This document shows positions 35,147-44,135 of a stretch of DNA of 64,000 bases, piece by piece. Origin of the DNA: Phycisphaerae bacterium (GTDB taxonomy: Bacteria; Planctomycetota; Phycisphaerae; UBA1845); assembly GCA_029260215.1 (NCBI GenBank), contig JAJDDQ010000031.1, positions 214,854-278,853 of the forward strand, in the 5' to 3' direction. The position numbers and the translations under genes were made by a program. The notes below the pieces were generated by a model that was not told where the DNA came from, ran no database searches, and saw only the letters and a program-made list of their open reading frames with translations. The stretch's first letter is position 1; the number at the start of each line of letters is the position of its first letter.

Positions 35147-36772
35147 ATGACGCGAAATAAGTTTCCGGGACTGTTTCGGTATTCGGCTGGCTGGCCTGCG
35201 CGACGTTGCCTGGGCATCGTCAGTGCGGTTTTGGTCCAAAGCCTGTTCGGCGCGGGCATCGTTGCTGCGCAGGGGGGCTCGGCGGATTCGTCGGGGGCGG
35301 TCATTCGCGATCCGCGCGGGACGGCTCAGACCGTCAAAGTCGCGATCGGCAGGCAGGTCATCATCGAAACGACGGCCAAGTTCGATCGTGTGGAGGCGAC
35401 CAATGCGGATATTGTCCGTCTTGACCCGATGACCGAGCACAAACTGCTCATCACTGGTCAGCAGTACGGTATTACGCAGGTCATCGTCTGGACGGACGAC
35501 GGCGAGCAGCACGCTTTTGAGGTCAATGTCGAGCTTGATCTGGAGCTTTTGAACCGGACGATCAAGGATATCGACCCGCAGGCGGACGCCAAGGCGCTTT
35601 CGGTTCTGGGCAACGTCCTGCTGGTGGGCAGCGTGAGCGGGGCGGATATCGCACGGCAAATCGAGGAGCTTGCGACGATTTTTGTTCCCGCCCGGACCGG
35701 GGAGATCAAGGTCCAAAACATGCTGCGCGTCGCCGGCGAGCAGCAGGTTTTCCTGAAATGCGTGGTGGCGGAAGTCAGCCGTACGTCGGTACGGAGGCTT
35801 GGTTTCGATGGGTTCCTGGCTGGTGAGACATTTCGCGACGGATTCCTGATCAATCAGATCGGCGGATTCAATCCCATCAATATTCAGCCGACTGCGGGTG
35901 CGTCCGCGACGCTGAATCCTGGGTTCGTTTTCGGTGACATTCCCGTGTTGCGCGATTCGACACTTACGCTGGGGTTCCCGCGTGCGAATCTTTCACTTTT
36001 CATCCAAGCCATGGCCGACAACCAGCTCGCACGCATTTTGGCTGAGCCGACTCTGGTGGCCATCAGCGGCGAAACGGCGGAGTTCCTGGTTGGCGGCGAA
36101 TTTCCCGTGCCGATTCCGCAGGGCGGCTCCGCTTCCGGTGCCATCACGATTGAATTCAAAGAATTCGGCGTGCGCCTTTCGTTCACGCCGCTCGTCCTGC
36201 CCGGTCAACGTGTACGCCTGACTGTGCAACCTGAAATCAGCGCTCGCGATGAGGTTCGCGGTCTCACCACGGCCAGCGGGTTTGTCCCGGCCATCACGAC
36301 GCGACGGGTTACGACAACGGTCGAAATGGAAACCGGTTCGACGATCGCCATCGCGGGGTTGCTCCAGGATGACGTTCGCGGCGTGGCCAGCAAGGTTCCG
36401 GGACTGGGAAACGTGCCTATTCTCGGCCCGCTGTTCCGTTCTGTGGACTACCTGCGGCAGCGGACGGAATTGATCATTCTGGTCACGCCCGAAATCGCGG
36501 CGCCGATGTCTCCCGAACAGGTGCCCGAGTTGCCGGCGATGACCATGCGTGATCCGTCTGACTTCGAGCTTTACTTCCTCGGCTCCCTCGAAGGCGCGAA
36601 GCCTGAACCGGAGGAGTTCGAGGCTCCGATGGGTATGGACGAGGAACAGACGATCGCCCGTCGCCGAGCACGGTGGCGGAGCGAGCCGGAAAAGCTTTCG
36701 CTCCACGGTCCGTGGGGGTTCGAATCTTCGGGCGAGGATGGGGAAGTTAAGTTGGTGGAGAATCGCAAGTAG
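35147..36772 (+). CDS. CpaC/RcpA-like secretin (Tad/type II-like outer membrane channel)
   Basis: 541 residues from ATG 35147. Signal peptide about 1-40 (VLVQSLFGAGIVAAQ). Residues about 55-140 match the pilus/secretion N-terminal domain that precedes secretins (VKVAIGRQVIIETTAKFDRVEATNADIVRLDP), then a BON-like region (ALSVLGNVLLVGSVSGADI) and the secretin core from about 220 (RVAGEQQVFLKCVVAEVSRT; LARILAEPTLVAISGETAEFLVGGEFP; GSTIAIAGLLQDD; VPGLGNVPILGPLFRS; ELIILVTPEI). This matches CpaC of Tad pili, forming the outer membrane pore. The C-terminal 70 residues are charged and variable. Two lipoprotein genes follow. The stop TAG touches a MITE-like repeat. Confidence 0.9.
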   Translation: MTRNKFPGLFRYSAGWPARRCLGIVSAVLVQSLFGAGIVAAQGGSADSSGAVIRDPRGTAQTVKVAIGRQVIIETTAKFDRVEATNADIVRLDPMTEHKLLITGQQYGITQVIVWTDDGEQHAFEVNVELDLELLNRTIKDIDPQADAKALSVLGNVLLVGSVSGADIARQIEELATIFVPARTGEIKVQNMLRVAGEQQVFLKCVVAEVSRTSVRRLGFDGFLAGETFRDGFLINQIGGFNPINIQPTAGASATLNPGFVFGDIPVLRDSTLTLGFPRANLSLFIQAMADNQLARILAEPTLVAISGETAEFLVGGEFPVPIPQGGSASGAITIEFKEFGVRLSFTPLVLPGQRVRLTVQPEISARDEVRGLTTASGFVPAITTRRVTTTVEMETGSTIAIAGLLQDDVRGVASKVPGLGNVPILGPLFRSVDYLRQRTELIILVTPEIAAPMSPEQVPELPAMTMRDPSDFELYFLGSLEGAKPEPEEFEAPMGMDEEQTIARRRARWRSEPEKLSLHGPWGFESSGEDGEVKLVENRK

Positions 36773-36908
36773 TAGGTCAAGCTTGAAACGACGGATGGGT
36801 GGCCCACCTCTTCAGAGGTGGGGAACTCGAATAGCCCCTGGATTCGACTTCCCCACGGCTAAAGCCACGGGGCACCCAACCCGCCTGTTGATCCGTGGCG
36901 GAGCACTG
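36773..36908. mobile_element. MITE-like element, copy 2 (degenerate ends)
   Basis: Interior CCCACCTCTTCAGAGGTGGGG and CCCCACGGCTAAAGCCACGGGG hairpins are intact; the left end retains only GTCAAGCTTGAAACGACGG after the secretin stop TAG, and the right end is GAGCACTGG. Lies inside the secretin-lipoprotein gene pair. Confidence 0.6.
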
Positions 36909-36945
36909 GGCGGCCGATCGATCGCCGGGACGTGAGGAGCGTGTT

Positions 36946-37470
36946 ATGAAGTCGCGAACGCAGATAATGAACGTTTTCGTTGGGATGGTCGTGTTGGCTG
37001 GTTTGGCTGGCTGCGGCGAGGACTTGATGGAACAACGGCCTGATCCGCTGCTTGGGCAGACGACTGACGTTACCTATCTGAACGAAGCCTACGAATCGAT
37101 GGTTCAGAACGGTGCAGCCCACTCGCTGGTTGTGGCCGACGGTCATTTCGTACCGCATACCGCGCAGTTGAATGGTTTGGGGCATCGCCAGTTGGATCGT
37201 CTTGCCTTGCATCTTGAGCGTTACGGTGGAACGATTCACTATGAGACGCGGTCCAAGGACGAGGGTGCTATTTCCGCCCGCATCAAGAACATAGAGGAAT
37301 ACTTCACCGATACGGGCATGGATATGTCGAATATCGTAGTTGAAGCTGGCCTGAGTCGCGGACGCGGCATTGGTGCCAAGGATGCGATCGAGTCGGCTGA
37401 CCGGGTCAAGGAAGCGGGTGAATCCTCTTCTTCCGGCGCCTATTCTTCGCGTGACCTGCCTGGCGGCTAG
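36946..37470 (+). CDS. Lipoprotein in the secretin locus (CpaD position)
   Basis: 174 residues from ATG 36946, with TGAGGAG upstream. Lipobox LAGLAGC at residues about 18-24, so an acylated envelope protein. The mature part has LNGLGHRQLDRLALHLERYGG and a region IKNIEEYFTDTGMDMSNIVVEAGLSRGRGIGAKDA, which recalls CpaD-type pilus lipoproteins in layout (LDAF-like helix, Arg-rich segment), but the resemblance is weak. A Ser-rich C-terminus. Context, between a CpaC-like secretin and a TPR lipoprotein, suggests a Tad-like machine component. Confidence 0.6.
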   Translation: MKSRTQIMNVFVGMVVLAGLAGCGEDLMEQRPDPLLGQTTDVTYLNEAYESMVQNGAAHSLVVADGHFVPHTAQLNGLGHRQLDRLALHLERYGGTIHYETRSKDEGAISARIKNIEEYFTDTGMDMSNIVVEAGLSRGRGIGAKDAIESADRVKEAGESSSSGAYSSRDLPGG

Positions 37471-37609
37471 AATTGATGGGTAATTCGAACCGCGAAGGTG
37501 TGTATCAAAATGGGCGTAATAGACGACTATCCCGGCCCACCGCTTCCTTACGGGCGCGGCTTTGTTCGTCTCTTTGCACCGAACGATGGCTGACAAGGCA
37601 CCAGGAATT

Positions 37610-38623
37610 ATGAACGCACGATGGGTCGTGATATTGTCGGCGGTGGTGTGGTGTGCAGGTTGCGCCAAGGATCGTTCACCGTTTGATCGCCCCGGTGCGG
37701 GGGGCTTGGTTCAGGTTAACCCGGCTGAAATCGCATCCTCGCCCGATGCGCCCGAGCCGGAAATCGACACGCTGACGTTTTATCGTGCCGGCCGATTTCA
37801 CGAATCCACGCGGAATTTTGAAGATGCGGTCAAGCAGTATCGCAACGCGATCGAATCCGACCCCAATTTTGTTGATGCATACGCTCGTCTTGGCATCGTT
37901 TTCAGCTTCATGGACGAGCGCGAGAAATCCGAGCAGGCTTTTCTCACCGCCATTCGCCTTCGGCCTGACGACGCTAACGTTCGAAATAATCTTGGCTTCG
38001 CCTATCTGATTCAGGAACGGTGGGCCGACGCGGAAGCTGCGCTGCGTCGCGCGCTGGTCATGAACCCTGATATGATGCGTGCCCGGATCAACCTGGGGGC
38101 TGCTTTGGCTGCTCAAAGCCGATACGAGGAAGCTCTGACGGAGTATCGTGCGGTGCTCCCCGAAGCCGATGCACAGTACAACATTGCATTGGCCTACCGT
38201 ACCAACAAGCGATACACCGACGCTCGCAAAGCGCTCGAGCGTACCCTGGAAATTGATCCTGCATTTGAGGCTGCTCGGGAACAACTGGCCCGCCTGCCGA
38301 AATCGTCCGGAATGGGCGGAACCTCATCGCAATCGAAGCAGGCCCCCGCCTCGAAAGTAACGACGGTCGCGGTCGCGGGAATTCCCCAAGGTCAGGGGGG
38401 CAGGCCAGCTATGATTTCGGGCGAGCAAAATCACGAATCACCCACTCGTGGCGACATCAACGGTGACGGTCGCGTAGACTTGGCAGACTTTGCGGATTTT
38501 CAGAAATGTATGGCTGAATCCGCGATTGAGACGCCTCAATGCGTGCTGGCTGACTTCGACGGTGATGGGCGCGTCGATCTGGTCGATTACCAGGCCTTTC
38601 AATCCGTGCTCAACCATCCGTAA
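37610..38623 (+). CDS. TadD-like TPR lipoprotein with C-terminal dockerin-type domain
   Basis: 337 residues from ATG 37610 (CAGGA upstream). Lipobox VWCAGC near residue 17. Four to five TPR repeats (about 65-235): FYRAGRFHESTRNFEDAVKQ, AYARLGIVFSFMDEREKSEQ, NNLGFAYLIQERWADAEAAL, INLGAALAAQSRYEEALTEY, IALAYRTNKRYTDARKALER. A linker follows, then a dockerin-like pair of EF-hand loops: DINGDGRVDLADFADFQKCM and DFDGDGRVDLVDYQAFQSVL. The TPR part and position fit TadD, a pilotin-like assembly lipoprotein; the dockerin tail is unusual for such a protein. No Tad ATPase or pilin genes are adjacent. Confidence 0.8.
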   Translation: MNARWVVILSAVVWCAGCAKDRSPFDRPGAGGLVQVNPAEIASSPDAPEPEIDTLTFYRAGRFHESTRNFEDAVKQYRNAIESDPNFVDAYARLGIVFSFMDEREKSEQAFLTAIRLRPDDANVRNNLGFAYLIQERWADAEAALRRALVMNPDMMRARINLGAALAAQSRYEEALTEYRAVLPEADAQYNIALAYRTNKRYTDARKALERTLEIDPAFEAAREQLARLPKSSGMGGTSSQSKQAPASKVTTVAVAGIPQGQGGRPAMISGEQNHESPTRGDINGDGRVDLADFADFQKCMAESAIETPQCVLADFDGDGRVDLVDYQAFQSVLNHP

Positions 38624-38772
38624 ACTTTGCCTATCTTAACAGGGGCGGTCGCGGTTCGTGCGATTCGTCGCCGCCACCCGATACTAGACTGTAAGAGGTT
38701 CGATGCATCGCCGGTCGCGAATTCCCGGTGGAGTTTGGCTGCGCGCGGCGGTGCTTTGCTGGGGAGTTGCAT

Positions 38773-41472
38773 ATGGCAGCCAAAAAGAAGGTCGATCGCC
38801 GGCCGTTGTTGTGGCCTTTCTTGGCGTTTTTGATTTGCGTATTTCTTTGGGCGGCAAACCTGACGTTCGACGCTGGCGATTGGCCTAGTTCGCACCAATA
38901 TCCGCATGCGGAAGCGACGGCCAATGCGTGCGGGCGGGCAGGGGCGTTTGTCGCGTACCACATGCGGCGAACGATCGGCGACGGCGTCTACCCGTTGATA
39001 CTCTTCGCCACCTGTGCAGCTGTCCTTTGGCTGTTTCAGGGTCACATTGTGAATCTCCTGCAGCGCGTGTTCGGATTGTTGCTGGTTGTGGTCTGCACGT
39101 CGGCATCGGTACATCTCATCTCGGAACCGGGTGCCAACGCGCTCGAATTCGGCGAGGGGGGATTGGTCGGGGCGGCTGCGGGCAATTTCCTGAGCGAGAC
39201 GTTTGCGGGCGTCGGAGCGGTGTTGGTTCTGGGGTATTGTTTTCTGGTAGGGCTGCTTTTTACGGCTGAGGGTTGGATGTTGCGTGTCGGCGGTGCCTTG
39301 GGGCAGTTTGCGCGTTCGTCCGGTGAGATGATCGCGTCCGCGCGGGACCATTTTCCGCGTGCTCTGCCAAGCCCGGCTATGGTGACCGGGGCGGTGATTC
39401 GCGAGGTCAAGTCCCGCGTTGAACCGGTTCGGCGAAAACCGCGTTCTGTGGAAGTGGATCAGCACGAGCCTGCGATCAAGGCCGACCCGGAGCCGGAGGT
39501 CGACGACCCGGACGTTCCAAGATTTCGATTCCACGGCGAGCACGATGGCAAGACGCGCAAGGGTAAGGCTCGCGGGGCGAATCAGCCTTCGCTTTTCGAG
39601 GAAGAGGAGGGTGCGGTCGAAGAACCCAAGCCAAGCCGGCGGGGGGGGAAGTCGGGGCGTAAGCAGTCCGCCGTCGCGAAGAGTGCTCGGTCGAAAACAA
39701 CGCCGGTGGAGCCGCCGCGTGTTTCAAGACCTGAACCCGAGCCGCCGGCGGAGGCCTACCCGCGCATGCTCGATGCTTGGGAGTTTCCCCCGCTCAGTAT
39801 GCTGGGCGACCCGGTGTACACGTTTGGGGCGGCTCAGGAGAGCGTTCTGCGTGCCAAAGCCAAGACGCTCGAGCGCACGCTTCAGGAGTTCCGCCTTGAC
39901 GCCCGCGTGGTGGAAATCGATACCGGGCCTGTCATTACGATGTTCGAGTTGTCCATCGGTGCGGGTATCAAAGTAAGCCAGATTTCCGCGCTGGCCAACG
40001 ACGTCGCCCGGGCACTCAAAGCGCCGAGCGTTCGCATCATCGCACCCATCCCCGGCAAGAACACCGTTGGTGTGGAAGTGCCCAACTCCGACAAGGAAAC
40101 GGTTCGTCTCAAGAGCCTCATCGTGGCTGGCGAAGAACGCAGCAAGAAGATGGCGATCCCGCTGTTTCTTGGTAAGGACGCATCCGGTTCACCGCTTGTC
40201 GCCGACCTTGCGGGCATGCCGCATATGCTCATCGCCGGGACCACGGGCAGCGGCAAGAGCGTGTGCATGAACACGATCATCATGAGCGTGCTCATGTGCC
40301 GCAGGCCTGACATGGTCAAGCTGATTCTTATCGACCCGAAGATGGTCGAGATGAGCCAGTTCAAAGACGTGCCGCACCTGATGGCCCCCATCGTCACGGA
40401 TATGAACCGGGCTGAGCAGATTCTCGAATGGGCTGTCACCAAGATGGACGAGCGTTACGCGCTGATTGCCGAAGCCCGCGTGCGGAACGTCGGTGCGTTT
40501 AACAAACTGAGCGAGGAGGAGCTTTACCGCAGGCTCGAACCGTCTACCGAGCAGGAGAAGGCAGCCATCCCCAAGCGTCTGCCGTACATCGTCATTATGA
40601 TCGACGAGTTGGCGGACTTGATGATGACGTCGGCCAAGGAGGTCGAGCATCACCTGGCGCGTTTGGCTCAGAAATCGCGTGCGGTGGGCATTCACATCAT
40701 TGTGGCCACCCAGCGTCCGGAGGCGAAAGTCGTGACCGGTTTGATCAAGTCCAACCTGCCTTGCCGTCTCGCGTTTCGCGTGGCATCGCGTATGGACTCG
40801 CGCATCGTGCTCGATCAGAACGGGGCTGAGGTCTTGTTGGGGCAGGGTGACATGCTGTTCCTGCCGCCGGGTTCGCACAAGCTGATGCGTGCTCAGGGAA
40901 CGTATGTGGAGGATGACGAGCTGATGCGTGTCATTGATTTCCTTGGCGATCATGCGAAGGCGGAATTCCATCCCGAATTGATGAAGATGAATGCCAAAGG
41001 CGCGGACTCGCTCAAAGATCGCGATCCGCTGTTCGACGATGCCGTACAGGTTGTTCTGGAGACCAAACGCGGCAGTGTAAGCCTGTTGCAGCGTCGATTG
41101 ACCATCGGCTACTCGCGGGCGTCGAGGCTGATCGAGCAGATGGCGGCTGCGGGTATTGTTGGGGAATACAAGGGTTCGCAGGCGCGCGAAGTTATGGTCA
41201 CGCCCGAGGAGTGGGAGCAGCTTCGGGCGGCTGCGGATACTGCCCCCGGTGTTCAGGCTCAGATGTTCGACCTCGCCCACACGCCCGACGAAGTGGCTGT
41301 TGATGAGGAAGAGGAAGAGGATTCGTACGAAGAGGATGAGTCCGCCGACGAGGACGGCGAGGAGGAAGAAGAAATGGAAGAAGAAGAGGAGGAGGAGGAC
41401 GAGGAAGAATACGAAGACGATGAAGAGGAGGAAGAAGAAGACGAATACGAGGAAGAGGCCCATTCGGCTTGA
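38773..41472 (+). CDS. ftsK: FtsK/SpoIIIE DNA translocase
   Basis: 899 residues from ATG 38773 (GGGAG upstream). Four membrane helices (about 12-30, 75-95, 100-120, 150-170) anchor it at the septum; a charged linker (about 220-330); then the motor with Walker A GTTGSGKSVCMN (about 488) and PYIVIMIDELADLMM Walker B, and a gamma winged-helix domain (about 750-815; GSVSLLQRRLTIGYSRASRLIEQM) that reads KOPS-like DNA sequences. It moves chromosome ends and supports XerCD recombination in division. An extra C-terminal tail of about 60 residues is almost pure Glu/Asp (EEEEEDEEEYEDDEEEEEED), not present in typical FtsK. The minus-strand shadow ORF (40189-41586) is not real. Confidence 0.95.
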   Translation: MAAKKKVDRRPLLWPFLAFLICVFLWAANLTFDAGDWPSSHQYPHAEATANACGRAGAFVAYHMRRTIGDGVYPLILFATCAAVLWLFQGHIVNLLQRVFGLLLVVVCTSASVHLISEPGANALEFGEGGLVGAAAGNFLSETFAGVGAVLVLGYCFLVGLLFTAEGWMLRVGGALGQFARSSGEMIASARDHFPRALPSPAMVTGAVIREVKSRVEPVRRKPRSVEVDQHEPAIKADPEPEVDDPDVPRFRFHGEHDGKTRKGKARGANQPSLFEEEEGAVEEPKPSRRGGKSGRKQSAVAKSARSKTTPVEPPRVSRPEPEPPAEAYPRMLDAWEFPPLSMLGDPVYTFGAAQESVLRAKAKTLERTLQEFRLDARVVEIDTGPVITMFELSIGAGIKVSQISALANDVARALKAPSVRIIAPIPGKNTVGVEVPNSDKETVRLKSLIVAGEERSKKMAIPLFLGKDASGSPLVADLAGMPHMLIAGTTGSGKSVCMNTIIMSVLMCRRPDMVKLILIDPKMVEMSQFKDVPHLMAPIVTDMNRAEQILEWAVTKMDERYALIAEARVRNVGAFNKLSEEELYRRLEPSTEQEKAAIPKRLPYIVIMIDELADLMMTSAKEVEHHLARLAQKSRAVGIHIIVATQRPEAKVVTGLIKSNLPCRLAFRVASRMDSRIVLDQNGAEVLLGQGDMLFLPPGSHKLMRAQGTYVEDDELMRVIDFLGDHAKAEFHPELMKMNAKGADSLKDRDPLFDDAVQVVLETKRGSVSLLQRRLTIGYSRASRLIEQMAAAGIVGEYKGSQAREVMVTPEEWEQLRAAADTAPGVQAQMFDLAHTPDEVAVDEEEEEDSYEEDESADEDGEEEEEMEEEEEEEDEEEYEDDEEEEEEDEYEEEAHSA

Positions 41473-41650
41473 CGGGTGAATGGGGCAACGTTGCAGCGGA
41501 AAACGACTCCCGACCCCTTTGTTCCAGCCGGCCAAAATCGCTGGCCACGAAGCTTTTCCCACAGATACTGCGAACAGGAACATCACCTGATCTTCGCGCG
41601 ATTTCCCAAGATTTCTTGACCATTTTCAGGGAAATTATGGACTCTGAGAT

Positions 41651-42075
41651 TCAATTTGGCTGGTTCGGCGAATCTCCTGCAATTATCCAATGGTCTTCTT
41701 CAAACCCGTCCTCAAAAAGATCGCCGACTTCGTAATGGTCTACAACAGAACATGAGTCGCAACGTTTGCAGGGAACATCGGAGTTCGGGGTCGCTGGAGG
41801 CTTATCTGCCTTCAAGAACGTACAGCCGGTCTTGACGGGCGTTTCCCAGTCGAAAGACGCCGAATGCCACCACCAGCAGTGTCTCCGTGGACGCACATCT
41901 CTGGGCAAGTTTCTCGCCCTATCGAGGTCATCAGGGGTCGCTTTGTAGGTTTCATGCACCTTGATGTCGTAGTACTTTCGGCCCATATGTTTGCCACATG
42001 TTTATCGGGGGCGATAAGCCTCTCGGCTTTGGCGGCGACAATCATATCAACATCCGTAGCCGGAAGCGGCATCAT
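41651..42075 (-). pseudogene. Hypothetical gene, probably frameshifted
   Basis: Two minus-strand frames appear to join. Frame one starts at ATG 42075 (AAAGG eight bases upstream) and reads MIVAAKAERLIAPDKHVANI. Frame two, from about 41986, reads GRKYYDIKVHETYKATPDDL and continues with several Cys (CKRCDSCSVVDHYEVGDLFE) to a stop at 41651. Deleting one AT from the CATATG at the junction would give a continuous protein of about 140 residues. Both halves look protein-like. Alternatively 41651-41986 is a separate 111-residue gene. No known family. Confidence 0.4.
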
Positions 42076-42204
42076 GCGTCAAGCCTTTCTACTTGTCTAT
42101 GCAGACTCCAATTTGATGGAACACAACTGGTCAGCAATCTGCGATGGCGATGTTTCGGCTTGGAGGCGTGTTGGTTGAGAATAGTGTTGGATGGGTCTGG
42201 GTGC

Positions 42205-42238
42205 GTCCGCGCGGACTGAAGTCCGCGGCTCGTTGGGG
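42205..42238. repeat. ACTGAAGT-family palindromic repeat
   Basis: GTCCGCGCGGACTGAAGTCCGCGGCTCGTTGGGG. The core CGCGGACTGAAGTCCGCG is a hairpin; the flanking GTCCGCG and GCTCGTTG match 9067 and the inverted copy at 26606. Confidence 0.6.
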
Positions 42239-42324
42239 TGTGCTCGAAAACTGAGTGGAAAATACGGCGAACGCGGCCCTTAAGTGAATTGGCGTTGCAC
42301 ACGGCTGACCTGTTACGCACTGGC

Positions 42325-42425
42325 TGGAAACTGATGCTGCACCGTGTTCAACTTGCGCCGGTCGGAAACTGATGCCACACCCAACTTGCACCGGTTTGGA
42401 AGCCGGTGCCACGCCGTGTTCAACG
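42325..42425. repeat. Imperfect tandem repeats of the GCACCGGT palindrome family
   Basis: Units of roughly 40-48 bases share GGAAACTGATGC and a TTCAACTTGCGCCGGT-like end; the last holds the hairpin GCACCGG-TTTGGAAG-CCGGTGC. The same palindrome type is at 49288-49308. Confidence 0.5.
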
Positions 42426-42514
42426 TGCGTCGTCTTCGACCAGATTGTTGGACGGGCCGGCGGTTGGATTCTTGCGTTGCGAAGCGGAGGCTTGTGGCGT
42501 TAAGATGTTTTGCT

Positions 42515-44125
42515 ATGGGCAAACTGCGCTATTTCGACGACCAGCAGACTTTTCGGACGCGGAGCTTGGGGTCTGACAAGTTTGTGATCGGCAGGGTCGA
42601 GTCCTGCCAGCTCTCAATTGTGGATGATCTCGTCTCGCGCGAGCATTCGCGTCTGGACCGCGACCCGGACGGTCGCTATCGCATTCGCGATCTGGGCAGT
42701 CGCAACAAAACATTCGTCAACGGGCAACAGGTGGCGGAGACGCTGCTCAGCCACGGAGACCTTATCCGCATCGGCAATCGCGTCTTCGAGTTTCTCGACG
42801 ACAAGCAGGGGGAGGTCGCGGCTGAGCTGGATTTCCTGACGCCCGATCGGCAGGACCCGCCCGGTACGGAATGGATCAAGATCAAGGAGCCTATCTCTCT
42901 GCCCTTGGCACGCTATGGAGAGTTGGCGACGCTCGGTTCGGACGCGGGCTATCCTGCGCGGGTGGAGGATGTGGCGGCTGTCGCGCTGGGGCGCTTGTGC
43001 CCGCTGCTCGGTGCGGATCGCGGCTTTGTCGCATTGCGTGGTGAATCGAACAAGGAGTTGCGTTGCGTCGCAACGCGCGGGTTGAGCGTGATGCAAGGGG
43101 CTACGCGCACGCCGGTCAGTCAGACGTTTGTTTATTCGGCTTTGTTGCAGTCTGTCGCGGGCCGGTATCCGCTGAAGACGAGTCAGCTTGACCCCAAGGC
43201 CGGCTTCGCGGTGACGGGTCTGGTTGCGCCGTTGCTGTTCAATTCGGATGTGGTAGGCGTGCTCTATGTGGATCGGCCAGCCGGTGCGCAGCCGTTCCCC
43301 GCGAGTGCGGTACAGGAGATGGCGGCTGCGGGTGCGCATCTTGGATCGTTGATGGCTGACACGTCGCAGAGGCTTGTCTCGGCGGAGCAGGCAGTCGCGC
43401 CGGCTTGGCTGGCGACGTTGCGCCGGCTGCAACTCTCGCTGACGGTTCAGCCGAAGAGTACGGAATCGTTCGATGTTTCGGTGAAGCTGTTGGCGGGGCG
43501 ATCGCGGTGCGGCGACTTTATCGACGTCATCCCGGCGGCGAAGGGTCGGATGTTTCTGATCGTGGTGGATGCCGGGGGTCAGGGTGTTCGCGGGTTTGTT
43601 CAGGCGGGGGGCGTGCGGACGGCGTTGCGTACAGCTCTCAACATCGAGGACGGCACGCGCGACCTAGCTGCCATTATGACCGCACTGAACCGGACCATGA
43701 CCGAGCGGCAGGCGAGGCAACTGATTACGTGTACAGTTATCGATATCGACCCAGCCGGGGGGCAGATTCGTTACATCAATGCGGGTGGGCCTCCGCCGCT
43801 GATGCTTGTGGCGGCGGGCAGGCTTGTCACGCTCGATCAGCCGTCGCTGGTGTTGGGCATCGACGTGAACTACGGATATGAAATCGCGACGCTGGATCTG
43901 CCGGCTTCGTTTCGTCTGGTCTGCCACACGGACGGACTGACCGAGATGTGCAACGCAGCCAACGAGCCGCTCGGTACGCAGCGTCTTCACGATCTCCTGC
44001 TGGATCGGGATCTGTACGGATCGAGCACGGACATGATTGCCCGCATTACAGCGGCCTGCGACAAACATCGCGGAACCACCATTCTCGACGACGATGCCGT
44101 TATCGGTGTGGTCGGCCACGGATAG
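42515..44125 (+). CDS. FHA-GAF-PP2C (SpoIIE-type) phosphatase
   Basis: 536 residues from ATG 42515. Domains: FHA (about 1-95; KFVIGRVESCQLSIVDDLVS, IRDLGSRNKTFVNG), which binds phosphothreonine; GAF (about 150-290; LCPLLGADRGFVALRG), a ligand/redox sensor fold; SpoIIE-type PP2C (about 320-535; RCGDFIDVIPAAKGRMFLIV then DAGGQG, and CHTDGLTEMCNAANEPLG). The metal-binding Asp residues of the PP2C core appear in place. The combination suggests a signal-controlled Ser/Thr phosphatase that acts on an FHA-recognised partner or an anti-sigma antagonist pathway. It stands 10 bases upstream of a GspE/PilB ATPase gene, so cotranscription is likely. Ribosome site before the ATG is weak. Confidence 0.88.
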   Translation: MGKLRYFDDQQTFRTRSLGSDKFVIGRVESCQLSIVDDLVSREHSRLDRDPDGRYRIRDLGSRNKTFVNGQQVAETLLSHGDLIRIGNRVFEFLDDKQGEVAAELDFLTPDRQDPPGTEWIKIKEPISLPLARYGELATLGSDAGYPARVEDVAAVALGRLCPLLGADRGFVALRGESNKELRCVATRGLSVMQGATRTPVSQTFVYSALLQSVAGRYPLKTSQLDPKAGFAVTGLVAPLLFNSDVVGVLYVDRPAGAQPFPASAVQEMAAAGAHLGSLMADTSQRLVSAEQAVAPAWLATLRRLQLSLTVQPKSTESFDVSVKLLAGRSRCGDFIDVIPAAKGRMFLIVVDAGGQGVRGFVQAGGVRTALRTALNIEDGTRDLAAIMTALNRTMTERQARQLITCTVIDIDPAGGQIRYINAGGPPPLMLVAAGRLVTLDQPSLVLGIDVNYGYEIATLDLPASFRLVCHTDGLTEMCNAANEPLGTQRLHDLLLDRDLYGSSTDMIARITAACDKHRGTTILDDDAVIGVVGHG

Positions 44126-44135
44126 GTCTATCGCC

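Larger units (their letters stand above)
42076..42514. other. Intergenic repeat region before the FHA gene
   Basis: No coding region is supported. It contains the ACTGAAGT-type repeat at 42205 and GCACCGGT-type tandem repeats at 42325-42425, listed separately. The FHA gene begins at 42515 with only a weak ribosome site. Confidence 0.5.

Noticed and set aside
40189-41586. 465-residue minus-strand ORF with Phe/Leu run
   Set aside because: Complement of ftsK; the Phe/Leu run is the antisense of the acidic GAA/GAG tail.
42325-42425. Possible CRISPR-like repeats
   Set aside because: Units are imperfect, unequal and adjacent without unique spacers; no cas genes nearby.
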